Assembly (NCBI GenBank): GCA_002748015.1
Contig: PDRH01000073.1
Span: forward strand, 1-5,633
Direction: 5' to 3'
DNA length: 5,633 nt
Origin: Bacteroidota bacterium
GTDB lineage: Bacteria; Bacteroidota; Bacteroidia; Bacteroidales; CAJPTX01
How positions within the stretch are numbered: the first letter of the stretch is position 1; every line of letters starts with the position of its first letter. Under the pieces are notes generated by a model that worked only from the letters and a program-made list of their open reading frames with translations, had not been told where the DNA came from and did no database searches. Below, piece by piece: positions 1 to 4,804 of this stretch. The translations under genes were made by a program, and so were the position numbers.

Positions 1-1264
1 CAAGAACCTAGTCGATAGCGAGCATCTCGCGGCGCATGCGCAGCGCCACGGATGGTCGATAGCCTACGGACTGGACGAGTCCGAAGGTGGGACGCTCATC
101 CTTAATACTTGCGGTTTCATCGGTGATGCCAAGGAGGAATCCATAGAGGCGATACTGCAGGCGGCTGCGGCTCGGAGTAGAGGCGATATTGAACGCCTTA
201 TGGTAATGGGCTGCCTATCCCAACGTTACCCCGAAGAGCTAAGCCAGGAGATACCCGAGGTGGACGCATGGTACGGCGTGCACGATCCCCTAGAGATACT
301 CCGTGCCCTCGGTTGCCCCACCGATGACTACGACCCCACGTTGCGAACACCCTCAACCCCTAGCCACTATGCCTTCCTCAAGATTGCGGAGGGTTGCGAC
401 CGTCACTGCGCTTTCTGCGCCATCCCAGCCATTCGGGGGGGCTATCGCTCTGTACCTATAGAGGAGCTTGTCCAGGAGGCCGAGCAACTCCAGCAATTGG
501 GGGCAAGGGAGCTAATCCTCATTGCCCAGGAGCTTACGTACTACGGCCTCGATCAGCGTAGCCCCGACCTTCTCCTTCGTCTTTTGGAACGTCTAGAGCA
601 GGTGGATGGTATAGACTGGCTACGTCTTCATTATGCCTATCCCACCAATTTCAGCGAGGAGCTAATTCGCTGGATGGCCAGTAGCCCTAAGGCGTGTCGC
701 TACCTCGACATACCCCTGCAGCATATCTCCGACCATGTCCTCAAAACCATGCAGCGGGCGCACGGCGAGCGGATGTCAAGGGAACTCGTAGAGAAGCTAC
801 GGGCCAATATCCCTGAGCTATCGTTGCGCACCACCCTTATAGTAGGCTATCCGACAGAGACCGAGGAGGACTTCCGGCAGTTGCTCGATTTTGTCCGCCA
901 GACACGTTTTGACCACCTGGGGGTCTTTACCTATTCAGAGGAGGAGGGGACACCGGCCGCTTCGCTGTATCCAGATACCATCCCTGAGGAGGTCAAGCAG
1001 GAACGGCGTAATGAGATAATGGCCCTTCAGCAGCGGCTCTCTCTAGAGAATAATGCTAGGCGGGTGGGGCAGACTCTCCCCGTCATGGTCGACCACCGTC
1101 TGGATGAGCATACGCTTATTGGGCGTACCGAGTTTGACTCACCCGATGTGGACGGCGAGGTCATCATAAGGGATGCAGAGGGGCATCTGGCAATTGGAGA
1201 TCTTGCGCCCGTACGGATTACCGCCTACTCGGAGTACGACCTCGAGGGGGAGCCTGCCGAGTAG
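1..1264 (+). CDS. rimO: Ribosomal protein S12 methylthiotransferase RimO (5' partial)
   Basis: A radical-SAM, two-cluster [4Fe-4S] enzyme of the cytosol that adds a methylthio group to the conserved aspartate of 30S protein S12. The reading frame is open from base 2, and 420 residues are visible. It begins with KNLVDSE, the sequence that normally follows the first cluster cysteine (LGCSKNLVDSE in the family), so roughly 10-15 residues including that cysteine lie outside the window. The other two N-terminal (UPF0004) cysteines are visible residue 37 in NTCGF and residue 71 in GCL. The radical-SAM CxxxCxxC motif is residues 132, 136 and 139 (GCDRHCAFC). The last ~65 residues form the TRAM RNA-binding domain (GQTLPVMVD ... 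GEVIIRDAEG). The KNLVDSE signature and the IPAIRG following the radical-SAM cysteines favour RimO over the tRNA enzyme MiaB. The Met at 200 is internal, not the start. It ends in TAG, 26 nt before holA. Confidence 0.96.
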   Translation, partial: KNLVDSEHLAAHAQRHGWSIAYGLDESEGGTLILNTCGFIGDAKEESIEAILQAAAARSRGDIERLMVMGCLSQRYPEELSQEIPEVDAWYGVHDPLEILRALGCPTDDYDPTLRTPSTPSHYAFLKIAEGCDRHCAFCAIPAIRGGYRSVPIEELVQEAEQLQQLGARELILIAQELTYYGLDQRSPDLLLRLLERLEQVDGIDWLRLHYAYPTNFSEELIRWMASSPKACRYLDIPLQHISDHVLKTMQRAHGERMSRELVEKLRANIPELSLRTTLIVGYPTETEEDFRQLLDFVRQTRFDHLGVFTYSEEEGTPAASLYPDTIPEEVKQERRNEIMALQQRLSLENNARRVGQTLPVMVDHRLDEHTLIGRTEFDSPDVDGEVIIRDAEGHLAIGDLAPVRITAYSEYDLEGEPAE

Positions 1265-1290
1265 TCAACCCAGGCACGACAGGAAAAGAT

Positions 1291-2337
1291 ATGGCCAAGA
1301 AGAACGAAACGAGTAGCACCTACGCTAGCCTAATGAAGGACTTGAAGAAGAAGGACTTCAAGCCGCTCTACCTTTTCCACGGGGACGAACCCTATTTCAC
1401 TGCCCAGGCCTCCGCCTTCATCCTGGCCCATCTACTGAGCGAGGAGGAGAAAACCTTTAATCAGTTCCTCTTCTACGGCCGGGATATCACCGGGGGGCGA
1501 CTGGTGGACCAGGCACAGCGTAGCCCTATGATGGCAGACCGTTCGCTCATAGTCGTTCGCGAGGCGCAGGAGATGAAAAGCCTAGAGCCATTGGCCGACT
1601 ACTTTGAACGCCCTAATCCCTCCACGGTTTTGGTGCTTGTCTTCACCAAGGAGCTAAAGCTCGGCCAGGGGAAGAAGACGCCGCAGAAGCGCATGCTGGC
1701 CGCGGCTAAAGAGCATGGAGCTGTTCTTGTCAGCAAGAAGTTCAGGGATTATGAGGTTGGCCCCTGGCTTAACCAGCATGTCGAGAGCCTGGGCCTAACT
1801 ATTACCCCAGATGCAGCTCGTTTTGTGGTAGACCAGATGGGCACCGACCTCTCGGCCATAGCCAACGAGCTGGATAAGCTGAAGATAGGTCTCCCGCAGG
1901 AGGTTACGCGCCTCGAGCTGGAGCATGTAAGCGAGGCCATAGGCGTAAGCCGCGAGTACAACGTCTTCGAGCTGACCCGTACCATGGGCAAGGGGGATTA
2001 CTACAATGCCAACCGCATCGCCCAGAATATGGCGGCCAATCCCAAGGCGAACGATATCACCATGATAACGGCCAGCATACATTCCTATTTCTCCAAGATA
2101 TTTCTCTGCGGCGTACTGGCCAACCAGCTAGCCCCCCCGGAGCTGGCTGCTCGGCTGAAGGTGCACCCCTTCTTCGTGTCGGAGTACCAGCAAGCGGCTC
2201 GCATATATCCTCCCCAGCGGTGTGCGCAGATATTCGCCGTCCTCCGTATGCTCGATATGCGCAACAAGGGGGTTGGAGGTGCGCCAGTCCCGCTGAAGGA
2301 GGCGCTCAAAGAAACACTCACTCGTATCATGCGCTAA
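1291..2337 (+). CDS. holA: DNA polymerase III subunit delta (clamp loader)
   Basis: The delta subunit of the DNA polymerase III clamp loader, which opens the beta sliding-clamp ring so it can be placed on primed DNA. The 348 residues match the usual family length (about 340). In order: an N-terminal segment with YLFHGDEPYF (27-36), the family's degenerate nucleotide-binding loop; RSPMMADRSLIVVREAQ (77-93), the region typical of the delta N-terminal domain; MGTDLSAIANELDKL (183-197), a hallmark of the middle domain; NVFELTRTMGKGD (225-237); and a helical C-terminal domain from about 240. The ATG at 1291 is preceded by AGGAAAA (1281-1287), an A-rich weak ribosome-binding site. It follows rimO by 26 nt and precedes the rhomboid gene by 15 nt, so co-transcription is likely. 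A C7 run (2132-2138) lies within the frame. I see no lesion. The extra ~25 lysine-rich N-terminal residues are a small extension. Confidence 0.95.
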   Translation: MAKKNETSSTYASLMKDLKKKDFKPLYLFHGDEPYFTAQASAFILAHLLSEEEKTFNQFLFYGRDITGGRLVDQAQRSPMMADRSLIVVREAQEMKSLEPLADYFERPNPSTVLVLVFTKELKLGQGKKTPQKRMLAAAKEHGAVLVSKKFRDYEVGPWLNQHVESLGLTITPDAARFVVDQMGTDLSAIANELDKLKIGLPQEVTRLELEHVSEAIGVSREYNVFELTRTMGKGDYYNANRIAQNMAANPKANDITMITASIHSYFSKIFLCGVLANQLAPPELAARLKVHPFFVSEYQQAARIYPPQRCAQIFAVLRMLDMRNKGVGGAPVPLKEALKETLTRIMR

Positions 2338-2352
2338 GCGCATCCTCAGCTT

Positions 2353-2979
2353 ATGGTTGCAGTCATCGTCATCATCACCGCTCTAGCCTCCATCTATCTC
2401 TTTAGCCGGGGGGATATTGCCGGCCGTATGGCCTTCTCGGCCTACCGTGTGGTGCACAACCGGGAGTACTACCGATTGATTACCCACATGTTTGTCCATG
2501 GTGACTGGATGCATCTCATCGTCAACATGATGGTCTTCTGGTCATTCGGCAACTTCATCGAGGAGCTTTTCGGCTATTTAGGGGCTGCTGGCCAGATGCA
2601 TACTCCTAAGCTCCATCTTCTTATGGTGTATTTTGGTGGGGGGGTAACATCAGCCCTTCTAAGCCTAGGCCGGAACAAGGACAACCCGTACTCCTTGAGC
2701 ATCGGGGCATCCGGCGGGGTGGCCTCCGTCCTCTTCACCAGCATCTTCTTCGCCCCCTGGCAGATGATATACCTCTTCGGTGTGGTGCCTATCCCGGGCA
2801 TTATCGCCGGCGTGGGCTATCTCTTCTACGAGATGCAGGCCGCCCGCAAGGCCAACGATAACATTGACCACCGTGCGCACATCTACGGGGCGCTCTTTGG
2901 CTTTCTCTATCCCGTACTTATCAATCCGAGCTTCGTGCGCATGTTCCTCAATAGCTTCTCCCAGTTCCCGTGGCTCTAA
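2353..2979 (+). CDS. Rhomboid family intramembrane serine protease
   Basis: An inner-membrane protease that cleaves within or next to transmembrane helices. The 208 residues are mostly hydrophobic and compatible with a six-helix GlpG-like core: roughly 2-17, 51-72, 86-105, 115-135, 138-160 and 175-192. The catalytic apparatus looks complete. HLIVN (54-58) supplies the conserved HxxxN of helix 2, GASGG (118-122) carries the nucleophile Ser120, and AHIYGALFG (175-183) carries the catalytic His176 and the GxxxG packing motif of helix 6. The start at 2353 is the first Met in the frame after the in-frame holA stop at 2335-2337. No Shine-Dalgarno sequence is visible in the 15-nt gap. The 3' end overlaps the next gene by 10 nt, suggesting translational coupling. 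A G7 run (2638-2644) occurs in the helix 3 region. The substrate cannot be told from sequence. Family assignment is firm; activity is inferred from the intact catalytic residues. Confidence 0.93.
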   Translation: MVAVIVIITALASIYLFSRGDIAGRMAFSAYRVVHNREYYRLITHMFVHGDWMHLIVNMMVFWSFGNFIEELFGYLGAAGQMHTPKLHLLMVYFGGGVTSALLSLGRNKDNPYSLSIGASGGVASVLFTSIFFAPWQMIYLFGVVPIPGIIAGVGYLFYEMQAARKANDNIDHRAHIYGALFGFLYPVLINPSFVRMFLNSFSQFPWL

Positions 2980-3872
2980 AGAAGCGTCGCCCTGCTCGTC
3001 CTGAACCTTTTGTCTGGCTGGATGGGCGCTATATCCACGAGGCTGAACCCTTTCTGAATCTCTCCGACTTCCAGACCGCTAGCAGCATAGGCTTTACCCT
3101 CCCCCTCCATGCCTATGGTACGACGGCTCGGCATATCGACCGCTACTACGAGCGGCTCGTGGAGAACCTACGTCTTGGTAAGCTCTATGCACCGCTCTAC
3201 CTCACCGAGGAGGCCTTTGGGCAGGCTATTACGGACCTGCTCAATAAGAATCGAATGTTCCGGAGCGTGGCTATCACCGCCTATCTCATGCTACGGTATG
3301 AGGTGGATACGATAGGGCTTCAGATCCCCACCACCTCTCTTATGCTCACCTGCCGTATGCTCGAGGCTAGTGGCTATCCCCTTCACCCCAAGGCCTACGT
3401 CAACACCTTTAGGGCGATGCGTCGCCCCCTGTTGCATTGGGATGGGATAGCCTGGATAGGCGATCCGCTGCGCTGGTATGCCATGCATTTTGCCCAGCGA
3501 AAGGGGGATAAAACCATGCTCCTTATCAATGATGAGAACCGGGTGGTGGGTACACCGGACCATACGCTCTACATCCTTCCAAACGGTGGTGGTGGGGCGC
3601 TCCTTACACCTCCTATAGAGGATGGCGCTGTCTACGACCCTATTCGGGAAATTGTCCCTCTTCTCTTGCGCGAACTCGGTTTAACGGTCGAGGAGCAACC
3701 CCTTAGCGAGGCGGATGTTGAGAGCGCAGAGGAGGTGTTTCTCGCCTCCACGGTGGACGGTTTCATCCCGCTAGTGGGGGTGAATTTTCGTCGCTTTACC
3801 AGTTCGCTTACTGCACGCCTAACGCCCCTTCTTAACCATTCGTACTTCCCTGAGCAGGATTTCAATCAGTAG
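2970..3872 (+). CDS. Aminotransferase class IV-like protein, probably catalytically degenerate
   Basis: A 300-residue protein resembling fold-type-IV PLP enzymes (D-amino-acid and branched-chain aminotransferases, aminodeoxychorismate lyase). Similarity lies in HIDRYYERL (55-63, with the phosphate-contacting Arg58), MLLINDENRVV (183-193), ALLTPPIEDG (210-219) with Arg226, and AEEVFLAST near 253-261, which matches the family's DEVF.T/ST strand. When I align by eye to Bacillus D-amino-acid transaminase, the PLP-binding lysine falls on Ala161 and the glutamate contacting the pyridine nitrogen falls on Gly194. There is no lysine between residues 142 and 177. The glycine-rich N-terminal segment (family GDGVFE) is also altered, to SSIGFTLPL. 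The start is GTG at 2970: an in-frame TAG at 2952 rules out anything further upstream, and the next Met is residue 96. The start overlaps the rhomboid stop by 10 nt. The intact frame argues against a pseudogene. It may be a non-catalytic paralogue; its role is unknown. Confidence 0.8.
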   Translation: MALKKRRPARPEPFVWLDGRYIHEAEPFLNLSDFQTASSIGFTLPLHAYGTTARHIDRYYERLVENLRLGKLYAPLYLTEEAFGQAITDLLNKNRMFRSVAITAYLMLRYEVDTIGLQIPTTSLMLTCRMLEASGYPLHPKAYVNTFRAMRRPLLHWDGIAWIGDPLRWYAMHFAQRKGDKTMLLINDENRVVGTPDHTLYILPNGGGGALLTPPIEDGAVYDPIREIVPLLLRELGLTVEEQPLSEADVESAEEVFLASTVDGFIPLVGVNFRRFTSSLTARLTPLLNHSYFPEQDFNQ

Positions 3873-3877
3873 TTTTG
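3870..3877 (+). promoter_or_regulatory. Possible -7 promoter element (weak)
   Basis: TAGTTTTG fits the Bacteroidota -7 consensus TAnnTTTG and overlaps the aminotransferase-like stop codon. The only upstream partner at suitable spacing is a poor match, TTCC at 3846-3849. If active it would transcribe the hairpin-rich gap downstream. An 8-mer with two free positions can easily arise by chance, so this is only a candidate. Confidence 0.2.
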
Positions 3878-3890
3878 CGCAGTTTAGGGG

Positions 3891-3916
3891 TGCAAGGGTG
3901 CTTTCCTGCCCTTGCA
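3891..3916 (+). terminator. Hairpin, possible transcription terminator of the upstream cluster
   Basis: TGCAAGGG (3891-3898) and CCCTTGCA (3909-3916) form a perfect 8-bp stem with a 10-nt loop, 19 nt past the aminotransferase-like stop. Two G-T pairs could extend the stem inward. No T run follows directly on either strand, so it is not a textbook intrinsic terminator; position is the main argument. It may act together with the next hairpin. Confidence 0.4.
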
Positions 3917-3923
3917 GTAGATG

Positions 3924-3945
3924 AATTCGGGAGAATGCCTGAATT
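3924..3945 (+). repeat. Second small inverted repeat downstream of the upstream cluster
   Basis: AATTCGGG (3924-3931) pairs with CCTGAATT (3938-3945), 8 bp including one G-T wobble, around a 6-nt loop. It lies 7 nt after the first hairpin. A run of five T (3972-3976) follows 26 nt later, too far for standard intrinsic termination. The tandem arrangement could mark an RNA 3' end or mRNA stability element; this is inference. Confidence 0.4.
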
Positions 3946-4032
3946 GCAGTATCTATCCTGCCGAGTGAGTCTTTTTATATATCTATAAATCAGAGCGGTA
4001 GAATGTCTTATGCAGAGGTGTTACCTGTACTC

Positions 4033-4194
4033 CGCATAGCCAGCCGCTCCGAATTTCCCCTAGAGCAAATTCGGAGCGGCGGCTTGGGCAGGGGTGGGGT
4101 AGTTCCTTGGAAGAGGGTACTCGCCACGGCAGATTTTATATCCCATTTCGTATTCTCCAGGGGGGAGGGTATGTGGCCATTTATTGGCTATGCG
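4033..4194 (+). ncRNA. Candidate structured RNA: 10-bp closing stem around a 14-bp hairpin
   Basis: CGCATAGCCA (4033-4042) is perfectly complementary to TGGCTATGCG (4185-4194), and the 14-bp hairpin at 4043-4080 starts on the very next base, so the two helices could stack. Inside the remaining loop, 4091-4101 can pair with 4139-4149 if G-U pairs are allowed (four of eleven pairs). Together this gives a three-way-junction layout on the + strand. No known RNA family is recognised and no clear promoter sits just upstream, apart from the AT-rich patch. A chance origin of the long-range stem is possible. It ends about 110 nt before the thioesterase start, so it could be a leader element or an independent small RNA. 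Confidence 0.25.
4043..4080. repeat. Perfect 14-bp inverted repeat (hairpin)
   Basis: GCCGCTCCGAATTT (4043-4056) and AAATTCGGAGCGGC (4067-4080) are exact reverse complements around a 10-nt loop (4057-4066, CCCCTAGAGC). It is the strongest fold in the window. No T run follows on either strand, and it lies about 170 nt from the nearest gene end, so a terminator role is not supported. It may be a repetitive palindromic element or a core helix of a structured RNA. Confidence 0.85.
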
Positions 4195-4209
4195 CCTTAT
4201 GGGCTGGGG

Positions 4210-4231
4210 GGAGAGGTGGCTGAGCGGTTGA
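4210..4231 (+). pseudogene. tRNA-Ser 5'-end-like fragment
   Basis: The stretch starting GGAGAGGTGGCTGAGCGG reads like the acceptor strand, positions 8-9 and D-loop of a class II tRNA, as in many bacterial serine tRNAs. Downstream there is no anticodon stem, no T-arm (GGTTCRA) and no CCTCTCC acceptor partner, and the D-stem pairs only partly. It is therefore not a functional tRNA as it stands. It may be a remnant, for instance of an old integration or duplication, or a coincidence in G-rich DNA. Confidence 0.3.
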
Positions 4232-4245
4232 TATGCCTGAGTAGG

Positions 4246-4278
4246 TCTGTCGCTACCGAAAATAATTCCCTATCTTTG
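4246..4278 (+). promoter_or_regulatory. Bacteroidota-type promoter for the thioesterase-porQ unit
   Basis: TATCTTTG (4271-4278) matches the Bacteroidota -7 element TAnnTTTG exactly. A weak -33 counterpart, TCTG (4246-4249, consensus TTTG), lies 21 bp upstream, within the usual spacing. Transcription would begin around 4283-4286, leaving a leader of about 20 nt before the ATG at 4305, with GAAGG at 4296-4300 as a possible ribosome-binding site. Confidence 0.6.
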
Positions 4279-4304
4279 CCACACAAACTAAAGATGAAGG
4301 GCAT

Positions 4305-4796
4305 ATGGCAGACTGCAGCTGCAACAATCAATTTGAGGGTACCCCCGCCATACAGGATCAGTACAAGCCGAAATTCCGGCACTGCTTCGGGTGCGGGGCG
4401 GATAATGAGGCGGGGTGGCATGTGAAGTCCTACCTAACCTCTAGTACTACGGCGGTGGCCCATTTTACGCCTAAGCCGGAGTATACGGGGGGCGTACCGG
4501 ACAATCTCTACGGTGGGATTATCGCTGCCGTTATGGATTGCCATGGTATGGCGGCTGGTGCAGGGTTTCACCATGTGAATGATGGGCTGGTGCTGGGGCA
4601 GGATCCCATGATACGTTGCGTAACTGCCCAGCTGTCTGTGAGCTACAAGAAGCCGACCCCGATGGGGCAGGAGCTTACGCTAACGGCTACGCTCGAGAAG
4701 ATAGAGGGGCGTAAGGTCTGGCTGGATATTACCGTTGGGGTGGGGAATGATGTAACTGCCGAGGGGAAGATTCTAGCTGTTCGGGTGAAGGAGTAG
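4305..4796 (+). CDS. Hotdog-fold thioesterase, PaaI/4HBT-like
   Basis: A 163-residue, single-domain cytosolic protein of the hotdog superfamily, expected to hydrolyse an acyl-CoA or similar thioester; the substrate cannot be read from the sequence. The family's HGG-type turn and central helix appear as LYGGIIAAVMDCHGMAAG (68-85). Tyr69 replaces the more usual His before GG, and Asp78 sits at the position of the general acid/base of PaaI/THEM-type enzymes. The later strands are SVSYKKPTPMGQEL (111-124) and AEGKILAVRV (152-161). The N-terminal part has CxC (4 and 6) and CFGCG (Cys27, Cys30); the CFGCGxxNExG segment is a known feature of a THEM4-like subgroup. The start at 4305 follows a good -7 promoter and GAAGG, giving a short leader. 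Only 8 nt separate its stop from porQ, so the two are probably co-transcribed. Hotdog fold is firm, exact reaction is not. Confidence 0.85.
   Translation: MADCSCNNQFEGTPAIQDQYKPKFRHCFGCGADNEAGWHVKSYLTSSTTAVAHFTPKPEYTGGVPDNLYGGIIAAVMDCHGMAAGAGFHHVNDGLVLGQDPMIRCVTAQLSVSYKKPTPMGQELTLTATLEKIEGRKVWLDITVGVGNDVTAEGKILAVRVKE
4788..4793 (+). promoter_or_regulatory. Shine-Dalgarno-like site for porQ
   Basis: AAGGAG lies inside the last codons of the thioesterase gene, 11 nt before the ATG at 4805. It favours 4805 over the in-frame ATG at 4823 as the porQ start and suggests translation is coupled to the upstream gene. Shine-Dalgarno use is generally weak in this phylum, so the support is moderate. Confidence 0.4.
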
Positions 4797-4804
4797 CTCG
4801 TTGC

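Larger units (their letters stand above)
3873..4304. other. 432-nt intergenic region with hairpins and no convincing gene
   Basis: No convincing coding sequence lies here on either strand. From left to right it holds two small hairpins (3891-3916, 3924-3945), an AT-rich patch with a five-T run (about 3971-3990), a 10-bp long-range inverted repeat enclosing a perfect 14-bp hairpin (4033-4194), G-rich runs (4086-4099, 4160-4169, 4206-4211), a stretch resembling the start of a serine tRNA (4210-4231), and a TAnnTTTG element (4271-4278) ahead of the thioesterase gene. It separates two transcription units. I could not recognise RNase P RNA, tmRNA, SRP RNA, 6S RNA or a riboswitch. Confidence 0.75.

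Noticed and set aside
200..1264. rimO starting at the ATG at 200
   Set aside because: The frame is open back to base 2, and the upstream codons encode KNLVDSE and NTCGF, conserved RimO motifs, so the Met is internal.
2353..3872. Possibility that the two genes after holA are a mobile insertion
   Set aside because: No terminal repeats, integrase or transposase, and tight spacing and overlap with neighbours fit an ordinary operon.
3958..3976. Intrinsic terminator before the five-T run at 3972-3976
   Set aside because: The only stem nearby is a 4-bp GCAG/CTGC pairing that ends 10 nt before the T run, too weak and too far away.
3991..4025. tRNA-like D-arm wording (CAGAGCGGTAGAATG) near 3991-4005
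   Set aside because: No anticodon stem pairs, there is no T-arm, and no acceptor strands flank it. A short match to a very common motif is not enough.
4086..4169. G-runs suggesting a G-quadruplex
   Set aside because: The runs at 4086-4099 supply only three tracts of three or more G close together; the next one (4160) is about 60 nt away. At best a weak two-layer structure, and the DNA around is G-rich generally.
4003..4425. A 140-codon open frame covering the intergenic region and the start of the thioesterase gene
   Set aside because: Its protein shows no recognisable family, it runs straight through the 14-bp hairpin, and its last 120 nt overlap the well-supported thioesterase frame. Lack of stops in GC-rich DNA explains it.
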